Of a stretch of 64,000 bases of DNA, positions 53,254 to 63,914 are shown one piece after another. The notes beneath the pieces are model-generated. The model ran no database searches. It saw only the letters and a list, made by a program, of their open reading frames with translations, and was not told the origin of the DNA. Position 1 is the first letter of the stretch. Each line of letters starts with the position of its first letter. Position numbers and translations under genes: made by a program. The stretch is taken from positions 33,971,989 through 34,035,988 of the forward strand of contig OZ020267.1 of NCBI GenBank assembly GCA_963971225.1, given 5' to 3'. Source of the DNA: Melieria omissa. Lineage: Eukaryota > Arthropoda > Insecta > Diptera > Ulidiidae.

Positions 53254-55833
53254 TTGGGCTGTCATTCTAATCTATTGTGGCACTGTATTTGCCCTCTTGA
53301 TTGCATTGCAATAGAAGTCTTTTGTCATGTCAAATTCTTATCCAAGGACCATACCAGCCCCTCTTTTATAAGGAAAGCGGATGGTTCATGGACAGATAGC
53401 ACGCAGGAAGCCTTGAATCTACTTCTAGAAACTCATTTCCCAGGATCTTCGGATGAAGAGCAGGATTTTGAGCATCAGAGGTCACCTACCACGGGTATTG
53501 GTACCGTGATTATAACGGAAGACAAAGTTGCATGGGCAATCAAAAGTTTTTCAGCCTACAAATCACCTGGACCGGATGGAATCTTTCCTATGATGCTTCA
53601 GGCCACGCAGGAGTGGATAATTCCTTGGCTCGTTGCAATTTTCAGAGCATGCATAACAATTCCATACGTCCCTTCTAGTTGGAGAAGGGTCAAAGTTGTC
53701 TTTATCCCCAAGGTGGGAAAAAGGGGACACGAGTCAGCAAAGGATTTTCGGCCGATAAGTCTAACATCCTTTGTGCTTAAAACCTTCGAGAGGCTGCTCG
53801 ACCTGCACATCAGGAATGTGGTGGGAAGCACGCTATCTGATGCCCAACATGCATACCTAAAGGGGAAGTCCACGGAAACGGCACTCCATGAGGTTGTAAG
53901 GACGGTGGAAAAGTCCATAGAACACAAAGAGTATACACTGGCGGCCTTTATGGATATTGAGGGGGCCTTCAACAACATCCATATAGATGCGATCCGGGAA
54001 TCGCTAGAATACCTTGGAGTTAATGTAGACATCTGCGGCTGGATAACAACAATGCTCCATTCAAGGGAGATCAGCGCTGAACTGGGGAAAAGCTCGCTGA
54101 CCAAATACCTAAACAGAGGCACCCCCCAAGGAGGAGTTCTATCACCTCTACTTTGGGTTTGTGCCCTGGATAGAATACTAGCTGAATTAAACGGTAGAGG
54201 TATCAAAGTCGTGGCATACGCGGATGACGTCGTGGTGTTGGCATCGGGGATGTGTCTCGAAGTGATAAGTGATATCCTTCAGGCAGCGCTGAAAAGATTG
54301 AGAGCTTGGTGCACGGGTCGTGGGCTATGCCTTAATCCAAGTAAGACTGAACTGATGCTTTTCACCACGCGGACCAAGATACCTAGATTTAGATTACCTA
54401 TGCTGAACGGAACGACACTATCCCTCTCGTCTAGCGCCAAGTACCTGGGGGTAATCTTGGACCCAAAGCTAAACTGGAAAACAAACATCGAACACAGAGT
54501 CAGCAAAGCGGGCTTTGCTCTGTACGCCTGTAAAAAGATGATTGGCCGGAAATGGGGGCTCCGTCCGGACCTAATGCTATGGATGTACAAAACGGTTGTA
54601 CGTCCTATCCTTTCTTATGGTTCCTTAGTTTGGTGGAAAGCTCTCAGGAGGGACTATAACACCACAAAGCTGAGCAGAATACAAAGAACAGCATGCGCGA
54701 TAGCAACAGGGGCGATCAAATCCTGCCCTACAGAGGCTCTGAATGTATTGGCGCACTTACTTCCGATAGATCTTCATATCGTTAACACCGCCACTCTAAG
54801 TGCTCTCAGGTTAAGAGAGATAGGATGCTGGAAGAGTAAACCGTATGGGCACGGGTCAATACTAGATCAACTGCAAAATGCACACACTGCGGAGACAGAC
54901 TATAAAATTCCCACTGTATTCTTCGGGAAAAGGTATGGCATACGTATTCCCTCCCGTTCGGAATGGAAGAAAGGAAGAATCACAAGTGGGAGCGATACCG
55001 AAATCTACACTGATGGATCAAAGATGGACTGCGGTGTAGGAGCGGGAATCTACTCAGAGAAGCTGAGGCTCAGCAAATCCATTCGCCTCCCCAACACAGC
55101 TAGCGTCTTCCAGGCGGAAGTCTTCGCTATTAAAGAGGCCTGTAGGATGGCTTTGGACGATACCACCTACAAAAACAGCATATGCGTACTATCTGACAGC
55201 CTAGCTGCCATCAAAGCGTTGGGCTCGTCGGTTATAACATCCAAGCTGGTGTGGGAATGTAAGGAGGCCTTAATGGATCTGGCTCGTCGGTTCCAAGTTA
55301 CCCTAATCTGGGTGCCGGGGCACAAGAACATTGAGGGTAACGAAAGAGCGGATGAGCTAGCCAGGGGGGGTTCCGCACTTGAGGAACGGGTAGCGGAAAT
55401 GGTCCGCATCCCAATTGGTTCCATCAAGAGTGAAATCTCCAAAGGCTTCCTTGCTAAAGCTGATACCAGGTGGGCTCGGATGCGTTCCTGTAAAATCAGC
55501 AGATCCTTATGGCCAAGGTACGACAGGAACAAATCAGCCGAATTAATTAACAGAGGCCGACGTGATGCAGCCAGGCTCACCGCTGTCATCACGGGTCACT
55601 GGCCCATTGGAGAGCATGCTGCCAAAATGGGCATTCCTCATAATACCTGCTGTAGAAGCTGCAATAATCCAGAGGAAAAGGAAACGATTCAACACTTTCT
55701 CTGCGATTGCCCGGCCTTAGCAAGGAGACGGTGGAAAACTCTAGGTAAACCGACGTTTACGAACGTTGACGAAATCAAGGACTACAAGGTAAGCTCACTT
55801 CTTGCCTTTCTAAACCTCTCGAATTGGCTGTAG
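53254..55833 (+). CDS. non-LTR ORF2 fragment: reverse transcriptase, RNase H, CCHC
   Basis: 859 codons with no internal stop. The first ~28 residues are translated flanking DNA; element sequence starts near LSKDHTSPSFIRKADGSW. Reverse transcriptase: YKSPGPDG, FMDIEGAFNNIH (first Asp), GTPQGGVLSPLLW and the active site YADD at residues 322-325. RNase H: catalytic residues D587 (YTDGS), E622 (QAEVFAI), D648 (LSDS) and D700 (ERADELA), with H690 in PGHKN, so all expected residues are present. C-terminal finger C800-X2-C803-X10-H814-X4-C819 followed by the basic ALARRRW. Known role of the family: reverse transcription at a nicked target. It lacks the endonuclease and is not expected to be autonomous. 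Antisense frames in it are shadows. Confidence 0.95.
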   Translation: MGCHSNLLWHCICPLDCIAIEVFCHVKFLSKDHTSPSFIRKADGSWTDSTQEALNLLLETHFPGSSDEEQDFEHQRSPTTGIGTVIITEDKVAWAIKSFSAYKSPGPDGIFPMMLQATQEWIIPWLVAIFRACITIPYVPSSWRRVKVVFIPKVGKRGHESAKDFRPISLTSFVLKTFERLLDLHIRNVVGSTLSDAQHAYLKGKSTETALHEVVRTVEKSIEHKEYTLAAFMDIEGAFNNIHIDAIRESLEYLGVNVDICGWITTMLHSREISAELGKSSLTKYLNRGTPQGGVLSPLLWVCALDRILAELNGRGIKVVAYADDVVVLASGMCLEVISDILQAALKRLRAWCTGRGLCLNPSKTELMLFTTRTKIPRFRLPMLNGTTLSLSSSAKYLGVILDPKLNWKTNIEHRVSKAGFALYACKKMIGRKWGLRPDLMLWMYKTVVRPILSYGSLVWWKALRRDYNTTKLSRIQRTACAIATGAIKSCPTEALNVLAHLLPIDLHIVNTATLSALRLREIGCWKSKPYGHGSILDQLQNAHTAETDYKIPTVFFGKRYGIRIPSRSEWKKGRITSGSDTEIYTDGSKMDCGVGAGIYSEKLRLSKSIRLPNTASVFQAEVFAIKEACRMALDDTTYKNSICVLSDSLAAIKALGSSVITSKLVWECKEALMDLARRFQVTLIWVPGHKNIEGNERADELARGGSALEERVAEMVRIPIGSIKSEISKGFLAKADTRWARMRSCKISRSLWPRYDRNKSAELINRGRRDAARLTAVITGHWPIGEHAAKMGIPHNTCCRSCNNPEEKETIQHFLCDCPALARRRWKTLGKPTFTNVDEIKDYKVSSLLAFLNLSNWL

Positions 55834-55960
55834 CGGTTTTAGTCACCGGGAGTATAACAACCATCTACCTAGGTTGAATCAAGATAGTGGTTTCAAAACG
55901 GCGCATCTGCGCTAATTGGATGCCTGGGGCATTACCACTCTAACCAACCAACCACCAACC
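53337..55960 (+). mobile_element. 5'-truncated non-LTR retrotransposon (I/LOA/R1-like) with 10-bp TSD
   Basis: The 10-bp sequence ATGTCAAATT occurs at 53327-53336 and again at 55961-55970, directly after a CTAACCAACCAACCACCAACC tail: a target-site duplication that fixes both ends. The insert carries most of ORF2, a short 3' UTR and the simple-repeat tail. ORF1 and the endonuclease domain are absent, the usual result of incomplete reverse transcription. The intact reading frame suggests a recent insertion. Confidence 0.9.
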
Positions 55961-55970
55961 ATGTCAAATT

Positions 55971-58255
55971 TACAAATTTTCTTCAAACAATTAAATCACC
56001 TAAAAACCATTCACACATGTTTTGAAATTGTTCTGAAATTTTCCCCATAATCTGCTGGTCACCCACAAAGCATTGCTTGCACTGCGGCAACGCAACGCGG
56101 GTCGCAAATCGCGAGCTACGCGATACGTGTACGGTCGCGGCATTTGAATGCTGCACATGAGACGTTGTTTTAGTTTGAATTTTTTCCTTTTTGCATAGTT
56201 TTTTGCAATTTTACAAATGCAAAAATACGTTAGAGGTAATGTGAAAATTATGTTTTCGCCCCCCGCCTCCGTTGCTTCGTTGTGCATTCGTGCAATTGTT
56301 TTCTATTGTTGCGGTGCAAAGCAATTTGGCATTTGGCAAGCGCATTTATGGATTTGGAATTGCGCGCCATCGATAAGCGATACGCGAGTGAGAATGAGCG
56401 TTTTGCATGTGCAACGGGAAACTTTGGCAGAATTCAAGAAATTGCTGCAATTTTGCACAATTTTGCATGGCACAACACGTGTGCGCGGTTCCGCAGTCCG
56501 CAGTCTCGTTTTTCCGAATTGCTTCAGTGGTAATTTGAAACGTTCGCGCAGTGCAAAATACAATTTTACAAATTACGGAAAGCACACAATCGTCGTAGCC
56601 GTAGCGTTGAATGAATATTGCGTGATTGCAATATTGCTCCAAACAGCGGACACAGCGCACATGTAGTTGAACTCAAAAAGTGCTCAACGATTACTGTTGT
56701 GTGTAGCTGTGTGTGTGTGTGTGTGTGTGTATGTATTAGTGAATACCAATAATGAAGTAAGGTGATTAATTGCATTTCCCACCGCGCCCAAAATTGCCAA
56801 ATCACACACACATCGGCGCTTTGGCATTGACGGAATTCCATGCGGCGCGCGTTCGACTCACCTGTGCGTCTCACTTTTGCACGCTCATTCAACTTTACTA
56901 CAAACATTTGCGCGCTGATTTTACAATGTCAGTCGTCATGTCATGCTGGCGCTTTAATGAAATTTTCATATTCGCATAAAATTCAATGCTAAAAACTTGA
57001 AAAGAAAAAATTGCATAAAGCGAACAATGGTCGCTGAATGAAAGTTTGTAACGTTTTGCTTTGGGTGTGGCGCTGAAATCTCATTATCGGTCAACGCCAG
57101 CAGAAGCGAAAAATCATCCATAGTGCACTTAACGACATTAAACCGTTATCTGTAATTAAATATCTGCAAAACAACCCATAAAAACATAAAAAAAGAACAA
57201 GAACAAAAACTGCGGCAACTATAAAAAACTGTCAATTCATGCAGCGTTTGCTGCAACGCTGTGTTTTTGCTGCAGCGCGCAAATAAATTAAGTGCTGAAA
57301 AAGTTTAACTGCTTGCCACTTTTTCTGCTGTCCAACTCCCCGCCCCTCCCCTCCCCGCCACGCTGCGCCACTTTCTTCAGGCAAACTACCGCTGGCTGCC
57401 ACATTCGATGTGCCGTTGCGTTCACCGAAAAGCATTTTTCACCGTAACCGAGTCGACAGTGCACAGTGGTCGTACTTATACCCTACGGCCAGCATTCGAC
57501 AGGCCAGCATCTGTGCCGACCCACACGAGCGATTGAAGCAGCAGCGCAAGCAGAATTTCTCACACGTGCACAGCCACCGGCCAACGCGCTGGCACCGGCT
57601 GTCGCTCCTGTCGCCCTTAGGGGAGCCGCACTCACTCACTCACTCGGCAGCTTGAATTTTACCGCTGTCAGTGCTACAGTTGCTGCGGGTGATTTACTTT
57701 TTGCTCACTGCACCGCAACAGTTGCAGTTCCCCTCAATTTAGTGCAACTTCAGCGACAAATTAGAAGCACTGGAGGAAATCATTAAGGCACTTGCCGCCA
57801 AAACAACAACTACAGCAAGATAATAGTCTTTCCTGCTTTAGAGCACATAGCATTGTGCTTGGAAGTGCATTGATGACAGTCTCTAAGTGGCTACATTTGT
57901 GACAACGTTAGGTTTGTTCGCTTTGCATGTGTTCAACGAAAATTGTCTCTGAGAAGTCAGAAGTTTTGTGGCATGCGACATCGCATTAAATGGAGCTGCA
58001 ATGCCACATTACCGAGCACAATCCGCCTGCAAACAGATCAAGCAACGGGGGGAAATCATTCATGTCAATGCAGGTGATATGCGACATGCTTAAAGTGACC
58101 ATGCAAAGCAGAGCTTTAGAGCGAATTTCAGCTGCCCAGTCACCGGCTCTACTGAAAAACTACAACTGAAGGGCATAAAGAATATGTTTACACTATATTT
58201 TCTACTTATAACTCTTATCGAGACAACTCGCTCCTGAATTTTAGTTATCTGTTCA
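55971..58255. other. gene-free stretch, higher complexity
   Basis: (GT)n at 56705-56731. 57330-57660 is GC-rich, with a CACTCACTCACTC run near 57632. Overlapping frames on both strands (56217-56907, 57410-57786) have no domain. Possible conserved noncoding DNA; no gene called. Confidence 0.45.
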
Positions 58256-58806
58256 AACCGCCCACTTCATTTTGGCTGCGGTTGCGTACAACTTTTAAGT
58301 CGACTACCATTCGAAACCATATTGTTACGAAAATGACTTCTCTACAAGTTCGTTTTGGATTGTGCTTGAAAATAAAACTACTTCAGTTACTCAGCGCAAA
58401 CGCAGTCAAAAACCAACAATCGCTTTATTTACAAATTTACACTTGTTACTTCTTTACACTACTACTATTGCATGTTTCCCCTTTGCTTGCTCAACACAGA
58501 CTCGTCTCCCTGCGCTGCACACTGCTGCTTTTATACTGGTTTTCTTATTGCGCCAAAGTTTCTTTCACACTCCAGTTGTACTTTCTATCTCGATCGTTCT
58601 AGCACAACCTATTACCGCCGCGAACCATTCCTGCCATATCGGCATTATAGCCAACCGGCCGTACTTCAAAGTGCATGCCTAAAAGTATGCTCGTAAAAGC
58701 ATTCATGCATAGCATAGCACAGAGTGACTCATCGTTACAATATTTTGTATCAACAATTTTATGTTTGGGGGGTTTGAATCCCCAAAACCCCCTGTGTTCA
58801 CCACTG
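58256..58806 (+). mobile_element. hAT-type mini element interrupted by LTR2
   Basis: The block before LTR2 (TTCATTTTGG..GTACAACTTTT) and after it (ATTTTGTATCAACAATTTT..GGGGGTTTGAA..CCCTGTG..CCACTG) are collinear with the uninterrupted copy at 29667-29803. The left terminus is degenerate. Confidence 0.65.
58323..58739 (-). mobile_element. solo LTR (LTR2), minus strand
   Basis: 417 bp with ATAT duplications at 58319-58322 and 58740-58743. On the minus strand it begins TGTAACG and ends CGTAACA, has a TATA box (GTATAAAAGC, near 58528-58537) and a polyadenylation signal followed by GCGATTGTTGGTTTTTGACT, nearly the same as LTR1's GTGATTGTTGGTTTTCATTG. Lacks the 29-bp U3 repeats of LTR1, so it is a distinct subfamily. 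No internal region. Confidence 0.9.
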
Positions 58807-59455
58807 AACCCGGCCAGATGTTCAACTATTACTCACATTTATAATCAACCTTGCGGAACTGAATAGTGTCACCGATCTTGTTGTATCGCTTCCCAAAGGG
58901 ACTTTGTTAACTTTCTTAATGAATATTTTAAGTTGAAGCTGTTGTCTTCATTTGTGTTTTTTTTTCTATAGTCAGTAAGTTCTTCATGTTTATTGGCTTA
59001 TTAAATAAATAAATTATTAAATAAATAGATAAATAAATAAAATTGATAAAAGTCTGGACTTAAAGTAGACAGTTTAGAGTTTGCACTTTGATGCCAAGAT
59101 ACCTCGTCAAAGCCGAAACCATTACGAGGACACCATAGTTTAGACTTCAGCTGGTTTTGTCTCGACTAACCATTGTTTTTCAACTTGGGATAAAGAATTG
59201 GAGAAACGTTCAAAAGATCGAGTTGTTTGGAGGTTCAAAGCTCACAAAGATCTGTAGCGCCAAAAGCTGATGATGAGGCAATGTTCTTAAGTCTTTAGAG
59301 ATTCTGCTTGCATGCCTCTTTTTCGACTCAAAACAGAAAATAATTTGATTTAATAATAAACTAATAGTGAGCTACTCATAGTGGAGTAGATCGACAGTAG
59401 CACTTAACTCTTCTTCAAAGACCTGAACAAATTTGCAACTGGAACTTTGAAATAT
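58807..59455. other. gene-free stretch
   Basis: A short TAAATAAATAAAT-like run lies at 59004-59042. No gene recognised. Confidence 0.4.
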
Positions 59456-59636
59456 TGTAACGAAAATGTTCGCTGTCACTGTTCAGTAAGGAAAATAAGA
59501 ATACAACTTGCGTGTTGGCATACTTTTAGGGGTATGGTAATTTCGCTAGAACATTCTCAGAGATGACTCGCGTTGATACTGGATATTTTGAGTCCAATTG
59601 GAATGTGCGAGAACAATCTACGCGATAAGCCATCTA

Positions 59637-60002
59637 GTGATTTCTTTTTAAATCATATCCTATTTTGACACTGACAGCTATTTTTCGCTAGAAATCTTGA
59701 CAGGAAGTTGTTCCCTCTGCGGAACAATATGAGTCGCTTTACACTTGAACAACGTTGGGTAATATTGAAATTGAAAACTTATTTCCAAAGTGAGTGCTGT
59801 GTAGCACAAAAAAGTGCCCAAAGCGTGTTAGCAGCCATCTTGGCGATGTCTATTGGTCGCCTCGGAGCTGCGATTTGACCGATGGAGGACCGATGTTATG
59901 CCAATATCATCCAAGCGATCCGTGAGCTCTAGCTCGAAACCATCAACAAGGTATTGGAAACTTGGAGTGACCAGACCTTGACCATTTTTAAAAAGAAATC
60001 AC
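59637..60002 (+). mobile_element. Tc1-like deletion derivative inside LTR3
   Basis: Perfect 16-bp terminal inverted repeat GTGATTTCTTTTTAAA flanked by TA (59635-59636, 60003-60004). From the ATG at 59729 it reads MSRFTLEQRWVILKLKTYFQ, the start of the DNA-binding domain, then jumps to C-terminal pieces (DRCYANIIQAIREL, ETINKVLETWSDQ) interrupted by stops. The catalytic centre is deleted. 366 bp. Confidence 0.85.
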
Positions 60003-60049
60003 TAGAGTGCTCACCCTTTATAAGAGGCAGCCGTGTACAGTGCAGAGGA

Positions 60050-60577
60050 CAGTGTTGCCAGCTCAGGAGAATTCCTCCTAGATTTAGGGGATTCTTGGCA
60101 TTTTATGTTAGGGGATTTTTCGGATCCTTAGTGAATTTTTGGGAGATTTTTGGATAACGAAGTATGATGTATGATGTATTGGGAACACTGGCAACAAAAC
60201 ATATTTTGGCAACTATTTTAATAGTCAAAGCATCCTATTGTGCTAAAAATTGTTGAGCTTACAAAATGTTAGCTCGTTCTATCTCTAAGTGAGAACCTTA
60301 TTGCTGTCACAATGAAATTCCGCCAAAAATTACACTTTATCTTTAATTCTTTTGTTATATGTTTAGTTTTTGTTCTTAAGCTGAAGATGAATAAAAAAAG
60401 GTTGCATTAAAAAAATTATATGAATATATTTTTATTTTTTTATGAGAATTCTTTTATGTTTAATTCCTGACGAATATTATAAAAAAAATTTTTGAGTTTT
60501 TTTTTAACTTATAGGAGGGAATTTCAGTATTTTTTTAAGATTTAGTAGAAAATCATTTCAGGTATCTGGCAACACTG
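60050..60577 (+). mobile_element. 528-bp hAT-like element inside LTR3
   Basis: Ends CAGTGTTGCCAG and CTGGCAACACTG are a perfect 12-bp inverted repeat. Flanks GCAGAGGA (60042-60049) and GCAGATGA (60578-60585) agree at 7 of 8 positions, the 8-bp duplication expected of hAT. A CACTGGCAACA word also occurs inside near 60186. No transposase frame. Confidence 0.85.
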
Positions 60578-60765
60578 GCAGATGAAGAGTTTGGTACGAG
60601 CAAGCAGCGGTGCATCTCGGGGTAGTGCAATGAGTAAATCCGTGTAGGAATAGTAAGTGAAGAATTGTAAATGAAAGGACTACTTTTGTAAAACTGCATT
60701 GAGGAATTTTAGTGTGTGTTTTTTTTTTTTGAGCACAATCCAGAGAAACGAATTCGCCTGCGTAT

Positions 60766-62545
60766 AGGTGGTCGAACTAAAAAAAAAAAAAAAAATTTTA
60801 ATCTCATCATTCTACTACTACTTTCTACTACTATTTTACACTATCTATCATACTACTACTACTTTCTACTATCTAATCATAATCATACTCAACACAGAAT
60901 CAGAAAAAACACGTTTTGTCAATTCAACTTTGGCCATTTGTTTCAACTATTTCCCGTTCTTGACAGTATTTGGTCACCCTAGACAGACTGCAGGTTGCAC
61001 AGACTGTATCTGTAGCACAATTGTAATTATCACAAAAGCAACGAGCACACAAAGCAAACGCACACTAAGCGAATCACATGTGGCACTGCGCGAGTCCGTC
61101 CGAATGCGTCCGGACACCGGGAGGAGCAGGTGCTGCATTGCCCGAGGACAAGTGTTGTTGTTGTTGCTGCTGCTGCTTCCCCATTGCCAACACTTTTAAT
61201 ATTCCTGTTGTTGCTGTCATTAAAAGGCGGCAACAAAAACAACTGCAAGGCAGCGCCGCCAATGCTTTGTCGTTGTCGCTGTCGTCGTGGCTTTTGCCAA
61301 CATTGCAGCAACAGCATAATTAACCCGCTGGTGCTGCTGCTATTGCTGCTCCTGCAACTACTAAACACATACGCAAACAAACATATTCCCGCCCAACTGG
61401 CTGCCTGACGAGCACTGCTGCTGTCAGCCGTCAGCGCCGCTGTCTGTGCTAATTTTCTGCAATTACGCTGGCGCACAGCATTGTGACAGAACGGCGGAAC
61501 TGTGCAACTGCCGCCGGCGACGGCTTGAGACCGCAGCTATTGCCGCATTGCCGCACCGATGATTGTCAACACTTGGCGCGGCATGAAGTGCAAAAATTTT
61601 AATGAATTTTTTTTTTTTTTCTTACTAAGCCAAAACCACACGGCCGCCAAGTGTCAAAGCAGTTGAAATTGTTTTCGAATCGACGCCAAGTGATGCCAAG
61701 CGCAATGTTTTTCCCCGCCCCATTTGGTCGGGCGCCGTCACTCGGCAGCAAGCGGCGTTAATTGAAAAATAAATAGTGCACGTTTTTGTCGGCGTAGAAA
61801 GTAAATACGCGCAAATATTTTCGTTGCAATGACTTCATTTGACGCAATTAGAACGCGTGCAGTGCAAGCCAACAGTTGCAGGCATTCAGCCACTGGCTGC
61901 AGTTGGCCGTTCTTAATGCGGTCGGTGAGTTAATCGGGTTTCTAACATAAAACGTGTGCGAGTGTGTGTTCATATGTGTGTTGGATTTTCAACACTTTCG
62001 TATAACGATTAAAGTTTTTAATGCAAAAACTTTCATCAAATGCTTATCTAATTTTACGCTTTCGCTACAAGCCGCAATTTGCTTGTTGATGCCAACACTC
62101 TGCACGCTGCCGCATTGGCGTTTTAATGAGTACAAGCTGGCCGTCAGCAGCAGCAGCAGCGACTTGTGCGCTAATCTGCGGCAAATTATGTACATCGATT
62201 TCGGATAAAACCAATTACTACACACTCGCAGCACTTGCCAGACTTTTGGCGCGTTGACACACTTTTGCATCGCATCCAAGTAAAGGAAGTGATTTTTGTG
62301 CCAAGGCATAACGTTGATGATTGGCGGCGACTTAGACGATCTTTTTTAGACTTGAAATCATATTTAAGTTTTGTATTTTATGTTGTCAGCTTAGTTTTTA
62401 TTGAGAGTAGCAGAGTCCTACAGCTTTGCAACAAGTTTGAAGTCAATGGGCCCAATAAATCAAGTTTCTTCATAAAATAGTTCAACCCCTTGTTTTTCCT
62501 CTTTTAGACCCCGAATTTCAAAAGATCCCATCTTAGTTTGTTTTC
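60766..62545. other. gene-free stretch, higher complexity
   Basis: Contains an A-run at 60779-60796, TACTAC repeats at 60812-60880, TTG/CTG repeats near 61146-61180 and CAG repeats near 62142-62160. Frames at 61030-61476 are trinucleotide artefacts. No gene recognised. Confidence 0.45.
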
Positions 62546-62549
62546 TTAA

Positions 62550-63431
62550 CCCTTTCGTCCCTAAAGTTGCCAGAAAGCAACTTCACCTTTTTGTCATCTT
62601 ATAGCAAAAGCTACCATTGATTTATGGATTTAAGGGGGTAGTCAGGTAGAATCGACCATATTTTTAAATAATTTTTTTCATACAAAGTTTTATTCCACAT
62701 TAACAATTTTTTTATATATTATTGTACATAGTTTTGAGTACTGAAAAAAAATTTTCGTTTATATCCGGGGGAGATATGGGCGACCGGAAGTACTCAAAAC
62801 TATGTACAATAATATATAAAAAATTTTTTAATGTGGAATAAAACTTTGTATGAAAAAATTATTTAAAAATATGGTCGATTCTACCTGACTACCGCCTTAA
62901 TTTAAGTAGGCAACAACAAATTAATATTTTTAGAAGTTGATTCAAAGCCAATTACAAAAATTTTGTATTTTTCCATAAATATTAAATAATTTTTCTGTAA
63001 TTAAAAAATATTGATACAAAATTTATTTAAACTGTTTTAAAATTAAAAAAAAAAAAACAAATTCATATTTTTAGAAGTGATTACAAACATTTTACTGTTA
63101 TCCCCAAAATAATTTCCAATCATTTGCAGCGATATCAGGGAAAGTTTGTGTTCTAATTGAAGTCTACGAATTGAGCGCTTTTGATCAAAACCCCGTTTCT
63201 TAAAATAAAATTAAAAAGTGATAATTTTGTATTTTTTCACAAATATTAAATAATTTTTCTGTAATTAAAAATATTTATACAAAATTTATTTAACCCGTTA
63301 TTTAACTAGCTTTAGAACTCTAGCAGAGAGGCGTGGCTACTTCAGATGTCGTATGCACACTTCCTAAATACACTGATTTAAATACCAAAAAGTAATATCG
63401 AGGCACAGGGTAAACTTCGGGGTCAAAAGGG
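62550..63431 (+). mobile_element. ~520-bp-family TTAA element carrying a hairpin insertion
   Basis: Perfect TTAA at 62546-62549 and 63432-63435; ends CCCTTTCGTCCC and GGGGTCAAAAGGG. Collinear with 32631-33152 apart from the hairpin insert at 62634-62896 and a partial internal duplication (TTTTTCCATAAATATTAA-type block near 62969 and again near 63232). Noncoding. Confidence 0.85.
62634..62896 (+). mobile_element. 263-bp foldback (hairpin) element, TTAA target
   Basis: Two arms of about 109 bp (62634-62742 and 62788-62896) are almost perfect complements, separated by a ~45-base spacer. Starts GGGGGTAGTCAGGTAGAATC and ends with the complement. TTAA at 62630-62633 and 62897-62900; the uninserted copy at 32631-33152 reads a single TTTAATTTAAG at this place, confirming insertion into TTAA. 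No coding capacity. Confidence 0.95.
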
Positions 63432-63435
63432 TTAA

Positions 63436-63914
63436 AGGTACCTACAGTTCAAATTTCATGTTTGCAGCTTTAGCGGTTTGGGCCGGGCGGAGTTAAATAT
63501 TTGACTTAAATATTTGACCCTTAAAAATGTGCCACGCCCATCAAATTTTACCAGTAGAAGGATACATCTATGGGACGACGGTATACAAAATTTATTTAAT
63601 TTAAAATTTAATTTAATACAAAATTTCAATGCTATCCAAGTTATAATTCCGAAGCTATTTCACATTAAAAATATGGGTTGTATGGGCGGTGCCATGCCCC
63701 TTTGTTCAATACCGACCCCATTCACCCTGAAGGACACGTCTTGATTGTAAGTCTGTGCCAAATGTCATGGATTTGTGACCTCTAGTTCCAAAGTTATTCA
63801 AAACATTTGGGTCCCTTGAAGAGTGCCTCGCCCCCCTTTCCAATGCTCGTACCATTTTAGCAGTGGAACGACACGTCTAAGCAATGACGCTGTACTCAAT
63901 TGAATGCTATCCAT
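63436..63914 (+). repeat. diverged satellite-like units, ~140-165 bp
   Basis: Three diverged units each contain a GTGCC.CGCCC block (about 63525, 63690, 63825) and a following GA.ACGTCT or ATACATCTATGGGACGAC block. The first ~55 bp (ACAGTTCAAATTTCATGTTT and GCTTTAGCGGTTTGGGC) match 42195-42260 in inverted orientation. Noncoding. Confidence 0.5.

Larger units (their letters stand above)
59456..60765 (+). mobile_element. third LTR copy (LTR3), broken by two nested transposons
   Basis: Starts TGTAACG after ATAT. 59606-59634 matches LTR1 (AATGTGCGAGAACAATCTAC and GCGATAA), then after an insertion the TATA region TTTATAAGAGGCAGCCG..TACAG (about 60017-60041) matches LTR1's TTTAAAAGGCAGCCGGGTAC, and after a second insertion the U5-like CACAATCCAGAGAAACG (60735-60751) matches the LTR1 end. 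The terminal CGTAACA is missing. Confidence 0.7.

Noticed and set aside
53598..55592. Antisense frames of 100-200 codons in the retrotransposon
   Set aside because: Shadows of the 859-codon RT/RNase H frame on the plus strand.
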